Shown here in pieces: positions 25,714 to 34,316 of a stretch of 48,326 nt of DNA. A program made the translations under genes and the position numbers. The stretch is taken from assembly GCA_050331335.1 (NCBI GenBank), contig JBHJGY010000075.1, positions 1 to 48,326 of the forward strand, given 5' to 3'. The notes under the pieces were generated by a model. The model saw only the letters and a list, made by a program, of their open reading frames with translations, made no database searches and was not told the DNA's origin. The DNA is from Thermohalobaculum sp050331335 (GTDB taxonomy: Bacteria > Pseudomonadota > Alphaproteobacteria > Rhodobacterales > Rhodobacteraceae). The first letter of the stretch is position 1, and every line of letters starts with the position of its first letter.

Positions 25714-27315
25714 TCAGCCCTCCACAGCCCGGCCCTTGAGGGCGAACATCCCCCGCGGCCGCTTCTGGATGAAGAGAATGATGAAGACCAGCACCAGCAC
25801 CTTGGCGAGCACGGCACCTGCATAAGGCTCGAGAAACTTGTTAGCCACGCCCAAGGTGAAGGCAGCACAGAGCGCGCCCCAGAGATTGCCGACCCCGCCG
25901 AAGACCACGACCATGAAGCTGTCGACGATGTAGGACTGGCCGAGATTGGGCGAGACATTGCCGATCTGGCTGAGCGCGACGCCAGCAATGCCCGCGACCC
26001 CTGCGCCGAGGCCGAAGGTCATCGCATCGACCCAGCCGGTGCGCACCCCCATCGCCGAGGCCATTCGGCGGTTCTGGGTCACGGCGCGCATCTGCAACCC
26101 CATCGGCGTCTTCTTGAGGATGGCCAGCAGCGCCGCAAAGACGGCGAGTGCGAAAAGGATGATCCAGAGCCGGTTGTAGGTGATCGTCATCTGCCCGAGC
26201 TCGAAGCCGCCGGACATCCAGGACGGGTTGCCGACCTCGCGGTTGTTGGGGCCGAAGATCGTGCGCACGGCCTGTTGGAGGATCAGCGACACGCCCCAAG
26301 TGGCAAGCAGCGTTTCCAGCGGGCGGCCATAGAGAAAGCGCACCACCCCCCGCTCGATCGCGACCCCCACACCGCCGGCGACAAGGAAGGCCAGCGGCAG
26401 CGCGATCAAGAGCGAGAGGTCGAACAGCGTCGGCGCAAAGGATCGGATAATCTCCTGGACAACAAACGTCGTGTAAGCGCCGAGCATGACCAGTTCGCCA
26501 TGGGCCATGTTGATCACCCCCATCACGCCGAAGGTGATGGCGAGCCCGATCGCGGCCAGCATGAGCACCGAACCGAGCGAAAGCCCATACCAGACATTCT
26601 CCGCATAGCCCCAGAGCTCCTGCAGCCGTTCGATCTCGGCGACGGCCGTTCGGGCGGCTTCGGCGATCGCTGGATCCTCAGCGTCCTGGGCGGTGGCGAT
26701 GACGCCGAGTTGGTCGACGCCCCCCTCGTCGCGCAGGGTCGAGATGGCTGTGAGCTGGTCCGGGGTTGGGCGGTCGGAGCCGAGGATCGCTGCGGCCCGC
26801 GCGAGGCGGAAGGCGCGGGCGACGCTCGCATCGGTCTCCGCTTCGAGGGCCGCCTCGAGCGCCGGGATCTGGCCGGCATCGCGACTGTCGAGCACCGATT
26901 CGGCTGCAGCGAGGCGGTCCGCCGGGTCTGGCGCCCGTAAGCGCAACACGCCGAGCATCTCGTCGACCAACCGGCGCAGGTTGTTGTTCATCTTGATGCG
27001 GCGCGTGTCGCGCCGGCCGAGTTCCTGGATCACGTCCCCGGTGAACGGATCTAGGGCGAACTCGTCACGCCCGCGCTCTTCGACCCGAACCACTCGACCC
27101 GTGGCTCGAAGCGTCTCCAGATCTCCTCCGCCGAGGGCTTCGAGGATCTCGCCCGCCCTGGGGTCTCCACTTTGGGCTATCTGCCGGATGACGTCGGCGC
27201 GCTCGCCGAACTCGCCCTGTGGCAGCGCTTCGACCAGCTCTTCGAGAGATTGCGCGCCCGCAGGGACGCAGAAGAGGGCGACCAGACAGGCGATGGCGAT
27301 AACGAGGCTGCGCAT
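25714..27315 (-). CDS. urtB: Urea ABC transporter permease UrtB
   Basis: LivH-type permease of 533 residues. It begins with a signal peptide (about 1-22, ending PAGAQS) and a periplasmic helical domain of roughly 200 residues, an arrangement normal for UrtB. The membrane domain follows with GLAITFGVMGVINMAHGELVMLGAY, LLATWGVSLILQQAVRTIFG and VVVFGGVGNLWGALC as family marks. Start ATG 27315. It is separated from urtA by a strong terminator-like hairpin, so its level is probably below that of the binding protein. Confidence 0.95.
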   Translation of the reverse strand: MRSLVIAIACLVALFCVPAGAQSLEELVEALPQGEFGERADVIRQIAQSGDPRAGEILEALGGGDLETLRATGRVVRVEERGRDEFALDPFTGDVIQELGRRDTRRIKMNNNLRRLVDEMLGVLRLRAPDPADRLAAAESVLDSRDAGQIPALEAALEAETDASVARAFRLARAAAILGSDRPTPDQLTAISTLRDEGGVDQLGVIATAQDAEDPAIAEAARTAVAEIERLQELWGYAENVWYGLSLGSVLMLAAIGLAITFGVMGVINMAHGELVMLGAYTTFVVQEIIRSFAPTLFDLSLLIALPLAFLVAGGVGVAIERGVVRFLYGRPLETLLATWGVSLILQQAVRTIFGPNNREVGNPSWMSGGFELGQMTITYNRLWIILFALAVFAALLAILKKTPMGLQMRAVTQNRRMASAMGVRTGWVDAMTFGLGAGVAGIAGVALSQIGNVSPNLGQSYIVDSFMVVVFGGVGNLWGALCAAFTLGVANKFLEPYAGAVLAKVLVLVFIILFIQKRPRGMFALKGRAVEG

Positions 27316-27338
27316 GTGAGATCCCGCGGCGTTTCTTC

Positions 27339-27367
27339 AAAAAGCCCCCTCCCACGAAGGGAGGGGG
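27339..27367 (-). terminator. Intrinsic terminator/attenuator between urtA and urtB
   Basis: On the minus strand, nine C/T bases CCCCCTCCC pair perfectly with GGGAGGGGG across a five-base TTCGT loop, followed by C and TTTTT. This is a textbook Rho-independent terminator. Its place after the receptor gene suggests partial read-through that keeps urtA far more expressed than urtBCDE and ure. Confidence 0.8.
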
Positions 27368-27414
27368 GGAGAGGAGGCCAGGCGCCGCACCCGGCCTCGG
27401 GAGGACCCGTTAGA

Positions 27415-28695
27415 TCAGTTCGCGCCGGCGCCGCCGCACTGGCCGGTTTCGACATTGAAGTTCCCGCACTCCATGGGCTTGCGCCAGTCGGAGATCAGCT
27501 TGGCGCTGTCGGGCAGATAGTCGGACCAGGCGTCGCCCACGACGAGGCCCGGGGTCTGGGCGACGATCTCGAACTGGCCGTCGTCGAGGATCTCGCCGAT
27601 CAGCACCGGCTTGGTGATGTGGTGGTTCGGCATCATCGCCGAGTAACCGCCGGAGAGGTTCGGGACGGTGACGCCGATGATGCTGTCGATCACCGCATCA
27701 GGGTCGGTGGTGCCCGCCGCTTCGACCGCCTTCACCCACATGTTGAAGCCGATATAGTGGGCCTCCATCGGGTCGTTGGTCACGCGGTCTTCGTCGCCGG
27801 TGAAGTCGATCCAGGCGTCGATGAACTCGTCGTTGGCGTCCGTCTCGACCGACATGAAGTAGTTCCAGGCGGCGAGGTGGCCGACGAGGGGCTCGGTGTC
27901 GAGGCCGGCGAGCTCTTCCTCACCCACCGAGAACGCCACCACCGGGATGTCGGTCGCTTCGATGCCCTGGTTCGCGAGTTCCTTGTAGAACGGCACGTTG
28001 GCGTCGCCGTTGATCGTCGAGACCACTGCTGTTTTCTTGCCTGCCGAGCCGAACTCCTTGATATCGGAGACGATCGTCTGCCAGTCCGCGTGACCGAACG
28101 GCGTGTAGTTTATCATGATGTCTTCTTCGGCGACGCCGCTGTCCTTGAGGAATTGCTCGAGGATCTTGTTGGTCGTGCGCGGGTAGACGTAGTCGGTGCC
28201 GGCGAGCACCCAGCGTTCGACGCCTTGCTCCATGAGGTATTCCACGGCCGGGATCGCCTGCTGGTTCGGCGCAGCCCCGGTGTAGAAGACGTTGCGCTGG
28301 CTTTCCTCGCCTTCGTACTGGACCGGGTAGAACAGCAGGCCGTTCAGCTCCTCGAAGACCGGGAGCACCGATTTCCGCGACACGGAGGTCCAGCAGCCGA
28401 AGACCGCCGCCACGCCCTCGACCTCGATCAGCTCGCGGGCCTTCTCGGCGAAGAGCGGCCAGTCGGAGGCGGGGTCGACGACCACCGGCTCGAGTTGCTT
28501 GCCGAGGATCCCGCCCTTCGCGTTCTGCTGCTCGATCAACATCAGCATGACGTCTTTCAGCGTGGTCTCGGAAATCGCCATCGTGCCGGAGAGGGAGTGC
28601 AGGATGCCGACCTTGATGGTGTCCTCATCGGCGTGGGCAAACGAGCCGAGGCCGAAGCCGGCGATCGTCGTGGCGAGCAGGATCTTGCGAAACAC
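27415..28695 (-). CDS. urtA: Urea ABC transporter substrate-binding protein UrtA
   Basis: Periplasmic urea receptor, 426 residues. It has a signal peptide (residues 1-22, ending SFAHA), then the amide-binding fold with KVGILHSLSGTMAISE, VFGCWTSVSRKSVLPVFE, NGLLFYPVQYEGEESQRN and VEYLMEQG, all typical of UrtA. The start is GTG 28695, preceded by AGGAGGGA at nine to ten bases. It is the first gene of the urea locus, and a sigma-54 promoter lies about 36 bases upstream. Confidence 0.96.
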   Translation of the reverse strand: MFRKILLATTIAGFGLGSFAHADEDTIKVGILHSLSGTMAISETTLKDVMLMLIEQQNAKGGILGKQLEPVVVDPASDWPLFAEKARELIEVEGVAAVFGCWTSVSRKSVLPVFEELNGLLFYPVQYEGEESQRNVFYTGAAPNQQAIPAVEYLMEQGVERWVLAGTDYVYPRTTNKILEQFLKDSGVAEEDIMINYTPFGHADWQTIVSDIKEFGSAGKKTAVVSTINGDANVPFYKELANQGIEATDIPVVAFSVGEEELAGLDTEPLVGHLAAWNYFMSVETDANDEFIDAWIDFTGDEDRVTNDPMEAHYIGFNMWVKAVEAAGTTDPDAVIDSIIGVTVPNLSGGYSAMMPNHHITKPVLIGEILDDGQFEIVAQTPGLVVGDAWSDYLPDSAKLISDWRKPMECGNFNVETGQCGGAGAN

Positions 28696-28730
28696 AGGTA
28701 GGTCCCTCCTTGGTGATGCTTCCCCTTCTC

Positions 28731-28750
28731 CGTGGCAAGGAGTGTGCCAA
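28731..28750 (-). promoter_or_regulatory. Sigma-54 (RpoN) promoter of urtA
   Basis: Minus strand TTGGCAC-ACTCC-TTGCC: the -24 GG (28748-28747) and -12 GC (28736-28735) are exactly ten bases apart, matching TGGCAC-N5-TTGC. The predicted start point near 28723 gives a leader of about 28 bases with the urtA ribosome site. Urea uptake under NtrC/RpoN fits known nitrogen control. Confidence 0.85.
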
Positions 28751-28990
28751 AGGCGTGGCGGCGATAACGCTTTGAAAACACTGCCTAGGATGTGTTGGAG
28801 GCGCGTGAAGGGGCAGTTTTTCGCCTAAATTTTGCGCAAATCCGCGTGAGTGATTTTGAAATGGGCAGAAATCTGCAGTGCTGCGCGCTCGACGGGACTG
28901 TGCTCGGTGGCGAATGCCGGTGCGACATCGGGCCCCGGATCATCGGTTTGCCCGCCGAGACGCGGGTTCGTGAGTTCGGGTGATCTGGAA
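28751..28990. promoter_or_regulatory. Upstream region of urtA with two palindromes
   Basis: No gene is seen. Two small palindromes lie about 90-140 bases upstream of the sigma-54 promoter: TTTGCGCAAA (28831-28840) and GCAGA-AA-TCTGC (28865-28876). Their position is right for an enhancer-binding protein such as NtrC, but neither matches the enteric NtrC consensus closely. Confidence 0.35.
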
Positions 28991-29020
28991 TTGACAGGGT
29001 TAACACAAGAATTGTTTAAA
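28991..29020 (+). promoter_or_regulatory. Candidate sigma-70 promoter of the symporter operon
   Basis: Perfect TTGACA at 28991-28996, spacer 18, TTTAAA at 29015-29020, in a locally AT-rich patch rare in this window. It would leave a leader of about 240 bases before the DUF4212 gene. A second TTGACA at 29023 has no good -10. Confidence 0.45.
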
Positions 29021-29268
29021 AATTGACAAAAATTCCGTGATTGCCGAATGCGATGTTGCAGAAATTTCTAGGATCTCGATCCTGCCGGCGGGGATAGGCA
29101 GGTTTGGCATGCCGCTCCGCTCTGCGGCGCCGTCTTTGCGCTCGGTCAAGGCGGCGAAGCCTCGGGTCCCTGAGATGACGAGGCTGGGCCAACATGCCCG
29201 GTCCCGTGCCCAGCCGCTTCGGTCGGGTGCAGAAAACAACCCTGGGAACGCCAAAAAGGAAGCAAACG

Positions 29269-29532
29269 ATGGCGGAAGAGCAAACAACAAATAACGAGTA
29301 CTGGAAGGCGAACGTACGCCTCATGACCATCTGCCTGGTAATCTGGGCTTTCGTGTCCTTCGGCCTGGGCATCCTGTTCCGGCCGCTGCTATCCGGCATC
29401 CCGGTCGGGGGCACCGATCTCGGCTTCTGGTTCGCCCAGCAGGGCTCGATCTACGTCTTCCTCATCCTGATCTTCGGCTATGCGATCGCGATGAACAGCC
29501 TCGACAAGAAATTCGGCGTGCAGGAGGACTGA
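29269..29532 (+). CDS. DUF4212 small subunit of sodium/solute symporter
   Basis: 87-residue membrane protein with two helices (MTICLVIWAFVSFGLGILF and IYVFLILIFGYAIAMN) and a charged C-terminus LDKKFGVQED. This is the DUF4212 family, which accompanies VC_2705-type SSS transporters. I take ATG 29269 (MAEEQTTNNEYWKANVR), which has AAGGA eight bases upstream; the longer open frame adds only non-conserved residues. It ends three bases before the symporter gene. Confidence 0.9.
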   Translation: MAEEQTTNNEYWKANVRLMTICLVIWAFVSFGLGILFRPLLSGIPVGGTDLGFWFAQQGSIYVFLILIFGYAIAMNSLDKKFGVQED

Positions 29533-29535
29533 TCG

Positions 29536-31410
29536 ATGAGCCTTCAGATCCTCACTTACATCGTCGTCGGCGCGTCCTTCGCGCTTTACATCGGCATCGC
29601 CTTCTGGGCCCGGGCCGGCTCCACCGGCGAGTTTTACGCTGCAGGCCGCGGCGTCCACCCGGTGGCGAACGGCATGGCGACTGCGGCGGACTGGATGTCG
29701 GCCGCCTCCTTTATCTCGATGGCGGGCCTCATCGCCTTCCGCGGCTATGACGCCTCGGTGTTCCTCATGGGCTGGACCGGTGGCTATGTGCTGCTCGCGC
29801 TGATGCTCGCGCCGTATCTGCGCAAATTCGGCAAGTTCACGGTCCCGGAGTTCATCGGCGACCGCTTCTATTCCTCGACCGCCCGGATCGTGGCGGTGAT
29901 CTGCCTCATCGTCGCGTCCATCACTTATGTGATCGGCCAGATGACGGGTGTCGGCGTCGCCTTCTCCCGCTTCCTTGAGGTCGACGCCTCGCTCGGGCTG
30001 ATCATCGGCGCTGTGATCGTGTTTCTCTATGCCGTCCAGGGCGGCATGAAGGGCATCACTTACACCCAGATCGCGCAGTATTGCGTGCTGATCCTCGCCT
30101 ACACCATCCCGGCGGTCTTCATTTCGCTCGAGCTCACGGGCAACCTGCTGCCGCAGATCGGGCTCTTCGGGACGCATACCGAATCCGGCATGCCGCTTCT
30201 CCAGCGCCTCGACGCGGTCGTGCAAGAGCTCGGCTTCACCCAATACACCGCACAGCAGGGCGGCACGCTCAACATCCTGCTCTACACGCTGACGCTGATG
30301 ATCGGCACCGCGGGCCTGCCGCATGTCATCATCCGTTTCTTCACCGTGCCGAAAGTGGCCGATGCGCGCTGGTCGGCGGGCTGGGCGCTCGTCTTCATCG
30401 CGCTTCTTTACACCGTCGCCCCCGGCGTCGGCGCGATGGCGCGGCTCAACCTGACCGACACGATCTATCCCAACGGGCCTCAGGCCGAGGCGCTCGTTTA
30501 TGACGAACGCCCCGACTGGTTCCGTACTTGGGAGACGACGGGCCTGCTCTCCTTCGCCGACCATAACGGCGACGGCCAAATCCAATACTACGCCGATGGC
30601 GGTCTCGGGGCGGCCAAGGTCGCGCTCGGCAAGCTGCAGGCGGAGGACGCCGAGCCGACCGCCGAAGAGCTGGCCGCGGCCGAGGCCAAGGTGGCGGAAC
30701 TGGAGGGCAGCCATGCGGCCTCGCCCTTTGCCGAGCGCGGCTGGACCGGCAACGAGCTGGACGTCAACCGCGACATCATCGTGCTCGCCAACCCCGAGAT
30801 CGCGCAGCTGCCAAACTGGGTGATCGCGCTCGTGGCGGCGGGCGGGCTCGCCGCCGCGCTCTCCACGGCGGCGGGGCTGTTGCTCGCAATCTCCTCGGCG
30901 ATCAGCCACGATCTCCTGAAGAGCACCTTCATGCCGAAGATGTCGGAGCGGGGCGAACTGTTGGCGGCTCGGATCTCGATGGCGGTGGCGATCGTGATCG
31001 CGACCATCCTCGGGCTCAATCCGCCGGGCTTCGCCGCACAGACCGTGGCGCTGGCCTTCGGTCTCGCGGCGAGCTCCATCTTCCCGGCGCTGATGATGGG
31101 CATCTTCTCGACGCGCATCAACAACATGGGCGCGACGACGGGGATGTTGGCCGGTCTGCTCGTCACGATCGGCTACATCTTCGCCTTCAAGGGGATGTTC
31201 TTCATCCCGGGGACGGCGCTGCTGGCCAACACAACCGACAACCACTTCCTCGGCATCGCGCCGGAGGCGTTCGGGGCGGTCGGCGCGCTGGTCAACTTTG
31301 CCGTGGCCTATGCTGTCTCGAGCATGTCGAAGGAACCGCCGAAGGAGATCCAGGCCCTCGTCGAGAGCATCCGGGTCCCGAAAGGCGCGGGCGCTGCGGT
31401 CGATCACTGA
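29536..31410 (+). CDS. Sodium/solute symporter, VC_2705 subfamily (ActP-like)
   Basis: 624-residue SSS-family transporter, probably Na+-coupled uptake of a short carboxylate such as acetate. The N-terminus carries FYAAGRGVHPVANGMATAADWMSAASFISMAGL, the substrate/Na+ region typical of ActP relatives (residues 34-66). About 12 hydrophobic segments follow. The large soluble loop around residues 325-430 contains DHNGDGQI (residue 342 onward), an EF-hand/dockerin-like calcium loop start, and an Ala/Glu helix; such an insert is typical of this subfamily. It is linked to sensing genes downstream. Acetate as substrate is inference from family. Confidence 0.92.
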   Translation: MSLQILTYIVVGASFALYIGIAFWARAGSTGEFYAAGRGVHPVANGMATAADWMSAASFISMAGLIAFRGYDASVFLMGWTGGYVLLALMLAPYLRKFGKFTVPEFIGDRFYSSTARIVAVICLIVASITYVIGQMTGVGVAFSRFLEVDASLGLIIGAVIVFLYAVQGGMKGITYTQIAQYCVLILAYTIPAVFISLELTGNLLPQIGLFGTHTESGMPLLQRLDAVVQELGFTQYTAQQGGTLNILLYTLTLMIGTAGLPHVIIRFFTVPKVADARWSAGWALVFIALLYTVAPGVGAMARLNLTDTIYPNGPQAEALVYDERPDWFRTWETTGLLSFADHNGDGQIQYYADGGLGAAKVALGKLQAEDAEPTAEELAAAEAKVAELEGSHAASPFAERGWTGNELDVNRDIIVLANPEIAQLPNWVIALVAAGGLAAALSTAAGLLLAISSAISHDLLKSTFMPKMSERGELLAARISMAVAIVIATILGLNPPGFAAQTVALAFGLAASSIFPALMMGIFSTRINNMGATTGMLAGLLVTIGYIFAFKGMFFIPGTALLANTTDNHFLGIAPEAFGAVGALVNFAVAYAVSSMSKEPPKEIQALVESIRVPKGAGAAVDH

Positions 31411-31437
31411 TTATCGCGCGCAACCAGCACTGTGCGG

Positions 31438-31456
31438 AGGCCGGTTCAGCCGGCCT
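31438..31456 (+). terminator. Terminator-like hairpin after the symporter
   Basis: AGGCCGG-TTCAG-CCGGCCT, a seven-base-pair stem followed by TCTGCTTCTC. The short pyrimidine tail makes it a weak terminator; partial read-through to the DUF294 gene 30 bases on is likely. Confidence 0.5.
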
Positions 31457-31485
31457 TCTGCTTCTCGCATCGATAGGAGCGGCCC

Positions 31486-33333
31486 GTGCCGGACCAGCCC
31501 AAGGCCATCCCGCGGTTTTTCGCGACGCATCATCCGTTCGACACCCTGAGCGCCGAGCGTCGAGCCGCCGCCGTCGCACAGACCGAACGGGTCACCATCG
31601 CGGCAGGGGCCGCGATCTACCGGATCGGCGAGCCGGTCGCGGGGCTCTATGCGATCGCCGAGGGCACGGTTGAGATCAGCTCCGAGGCCGGTGACGTGAT
31701 CTCCCGGCTCTCTACGGGCGAATGCTTCGGCGAACGGGGTTTGCTGCTCGACGGCGCCGCCCCTTACACCGCGGCCGCCCGCGAGGCGACAACCCTTTAT
31801 CTTTTACCGGCGAAGCTCTTCCTCGAGCTGATGCGATCGGAGGCAGGGTTCGCGCGTTTTTTCGGTCGCGACCCCATCGCCGAAGCCCGCGCCGTCGACA
31901 AGGACAAGGCCCAAACCCCCGATCTGGGCACTCTGCGGATCGGCGATTTCATGAGCCCCGAGCCGATCAGCATCGCGCCAAGCGCCACGGTTGCCGATGC
32001 GGCGCAGATTATGCGCGAGCGCGGCATCTCCTGCCTGCTCGTCGCTGAGGACGGGCATTTGCGTGGGATCCTCACGACGGGCGATCTCTGCTCCCGGGTG
32101 CTCGCTGAGCGGCGCGATCCCGATACATCCGTCGCCCAGGTGATGACGTCGGATCCCATAGCCTTGGCCCCAGAGGATCTCGGTCTCGAGGCGGTCATCG
32201 CCATGGTCGAGCGTCGTATCGGCCATCTGCCGATCGTCTCCGAGGGCCGGCCTGTCGGCATCTTGACGCGCTCCGATCTCGTCACGCGCCAGGCGCTCTC
32301 GACCCCTATGCTGCTCTCAGAGATCGCCCGCCGCGACCGGATCGACGATCTTGCGGCCACGGTCGCCAAGGTGCCGGACTTTCTTGCCCAGTTGGTCGGC
32401 GCCGGCGCCGAGCACCATGTCGTCACCCGCCTCGTCACCAACGTGACGGATGCGCTGACCCGACGGCTGATCGCCCTGGCCGAGGCTCAGCTCGGCGCCC
32501 CGCCCGTGCCCTATCTCTGGGCGGTTTGTGGCAGCCAGGGGCGCCAGGAGCAGACAGGCGTGAGCGATCAGGACAACTGCCTGATCCTGGACGACACCGT
32601 CGCGCCGCACGACATGCCCTATTTCGCAGCGTTGGCCAAATTCGTCTCCGACGGCCTCGACGCCTGCGGGTTCTTTTATTGCCCGGGTGATATGATGGCG
32701 ACCAATCCGCGTTGGTGCCAACCGGTCGCCAAATGGCGGAGCTATTTCGCCGGTTGGATCGCCACGCCGGATCCGGAGGCGCGGATGCTGGCCTCGGTGA
32801 TGTTCGACCTCCGCCCCGTCGCGGGCGAGTTCGCGCTGTTCGAGGGGCTCCAGACCGAGACCTTGGCGAAAGCCCGCAAAAACTCGATCTTCATCGCCCA
32901 TATGGTGGCCAATTCGCTGACCCATCAGCCGCCGCTTTCGCTGTTCCGAGGGTTTGCCCTGATCCGCTCCGGCGAGCATAAAAACGCGCTGGATCTCAAG
33001 CATAACGGGGTGGTGCCGATCGTTGATCTCGCACGTCTTTATGCTTTGATGGGGGGGGTGCCGGTGGCCAACACCCGCGCCCGTCTTCTCGCCGCCAGGG
33101 AGGCCGGCACCCTCTCGGAAACCGGCGCAAGAGATCTTCTCGACGCCTATGACCTGATCGCAGAGACCCGTCTGAAGCACCAGGCCGTGCAGATCCGTGC
33201 CGGCAAGAAGCCCGACAATTTCATGATCCCGGCGACCCTCTCCGAATTGGAACGCCACCACCTGAAAAACGCTTTTCTCGTGGTCAAGACCCTGCAATCC
33301 GCCGTCGCCCAAGGGCGGCAGGCCGTCTCTTGA
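31486..33333 (+). CDS. cNMP-binding/CBS/DUF294 nucleotidyltransferase-like protein
   Basis: 615-residue soluble signalling protein. Domains in order: cyclic-nucleotide-binding-like (about 15-125), two CBS repeats (about 150-275, beginning IGDFMSPEPISIAPSATVADA), a DUF294 nucleotidyltransferase-like domain with GSQGRQEQTGVSDQDN (around 350-365, the GlnD-type metal-site pattern), and the DUF294 C-terminal domain. Such proteins sit beside ActP-like symporters in many proteobacteria and probably sense adenylate or cyclic nucleotides. Start is GTG 31486 with AGGAG six bases upstream. The substrate of the transferase domain is unknown. Confidence 0.9.
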   Translation: MPDQPKAIPRFFATHHPFDTLSAERRAAAVAQTERVTIAAGAAIYRIGEPVAGLYAIAEGTVEISSEAGDVISRLSTGECFGERGLLLDGAAPYTAAAREATTLYLLPAKLFLELMRSEAGFARFFGRDPIAEARAVDKDKAQTPDLGTLRIGDFMSPEPISIAPSATVADAAQIMRERGISCLLVAEDGHLRGILTTGDLCSRVLAERRDPDTSVAQVMTSDPIALAPEDLGLEAVIAMVERRIGHLPIVSEGRPVGILTRSDLVTRQALSTPMLLSEIARRDRIDDLAATVAKVPDFLAQLVGAGAEHHVVTRLVTNVTDALTRRLIALAEAQLGAPPVPYLWAVCGSQGRQEQTGVSDQDNCLILDDTVAPHDMPYFAALAKFVSDGLDACGFFYCPGDMMATNPRWCQPVAKWRSYFAGWIATPDPEARMLASVMFDLRPVAGEFALFEGLQTETLAKARKNSIFIAHMVANSLTHQPPLSLFRGFALIRSGEHKNALDLKHNGVVPIVDLARLYALMGGVPVANTRARLLAAREAGTLSETGARDLLDAYDLIAETRLKHQAVQIRAGKKPDNFMIPATLSELERHHLKNAFLVVKTLQSAVAQGRQAVS

Positions 33334-33345
33334 GAGGGCCGAGCC

Positions 33346-33891
33346 ATGCTCTTCATCCTCCTCGCCACCCTCGCCCTCGGGCTCGGCGCGGCTGGCCTCG
33401 TCTTTATCGCGGGCAAGCTCACCGGCGGCGCGGTGCCCAGCTGGGTCGCCCCTGCTGCGGGCGGGCTCGCGATGTTCGCCTTCATGATCTGGAACGAGTA
33501 TACATGGTATGCGCGCGCTCAGGCCGCCTTGCCCCCCGATAGCCGCATCGCCCAGGTTTTCGAGCATCGGAGCCCCTTCCAGCCCTGGACCTTGGTCGCC
33601 CCCCGCGTCGTTCGCTTCGCCGCGGTCAATCTGCGCCGCCGCGAGCTTCAGGGCGTGCTGGTCGGACAGGTGATCCTACGCGAGCGCTTCCAAGGGGAGC
33701 GGCGGTTGCCCCATCTCTTCGACTGCGCGGGTCACAGGCGGGCCGCGCTGAGCGTTGCCGAGTGGGAGGGGATCGGCAGCGGCTATCCGCCCCTCCTCGA
33801 GACGCTCGACTGGATCGATGCGGGGGCGCAAGATCCCCTTCTCAGCGCTGCATGTAACGACGGCGCACCCAACCCGGAGGACCGTCCATGA
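33346..33891 (+). CDS. Hypothetical membrane protein
   Basis: 181 residues. Two N-terminal helices (about 1-22 and 30-52) separated by a short polar loop, followed by a soluble part of about 125 residues with basic stretches (NLRRRELQGVLVG) and the ending GSGYPPLLETLDWIDAGAQD. No family recognised. It starts 12 bases after the DUF294 gene, and its stop overlaps the receiver gene's start (ATGA), so it belongs to this module and may anchor a partner to the membrane. Confidence 0.7.
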   Translation: MLFILLATLALGLGAAGLVFIAGKLTGGAVPSWVAPAAGGLAMFAFMIWNEYTWYARAQAALPPDSRIAQVFEHRSPFQPWTLVAPRVVRFAAVNLRRRELQGVLVGQVILRERFQGERRLPHLFDCAGHRRAALSVAEWEGIGSGYPPLLETLDWIDAGAQDPLLSAACNDGAPNPEDRP

Positions 33892-34316
33892 CCCGGAGTA
33901 TTCTGCTCGTCGATGACGAGCCAAACATCGCCTTCTCGCTCGAATACCTGATGAAGCGGGACGGCTACGACGTGCGTTGTGTTGGCGATGGCGAGGCCGC
34001 TTTGCAGTGCATGCGCGAGAAAAAGCCCGATTTGGTGGTGCTCGACGTCATGATGCCGAAACGCGACGGCTATGACGTCTGCCAGACGATCCGGCGCGAT
34101 CCTGAGCTTGCGGATGTCAAGATCGTCATCCTGACCGCGAAAGGGGGGCCGATCGAAGGCGAAAAGGCGTTGGCGCTCGGGGCGGATGCGTTCTTCTCCA
34201 AGCCCTTCGGGATCGAGGAACTCTCGCGGCGGGTTCAACGGTTGCTCGGCGAGGCGCCGCAGGTCGCGTCGCAGGCAACGGGTGGGCCGAGCCATGCGGT
34301 CGCCGATGCGGATTGA
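33888..34316 (+). CDS. Stand-alone response-regulator receiver protein
   Basis: 142 residues. A receiver domain with the acidic pair LVDDEPN, the phospho-acceptor aspartate in DLVVLDVMMPKRDGYDV, the Thr in IVILTAKG and the conserved lysine in FFSKPFG, then a short non-conserved tail. No output domain. It overlaps the next gene, whose product has a histidine-kinase-like part lacking the phospho-histidine, so the phosphate donor must come from elsewhere if the receiver is used. Confidence 0.9.
   Translation: MTRSILLVDDEPNIAFSLEYLMKRDGYDVRCVGDGEAALQCMREKKPDLVVLDVMMPKRDGYDVCQTIRRDPELADVKIVILTAKGGPIEGEKALALGADAFFSKPFGIEELSRRVQRLLGEAPQVASQATGGPSHAVADAD

Noticed and set aside
29389..31407. 672-codon open frame opposite the symporter
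   Set aside because: Asp/Arg/His-rich antisense product with no motif; the plus strand has a clear transporter.
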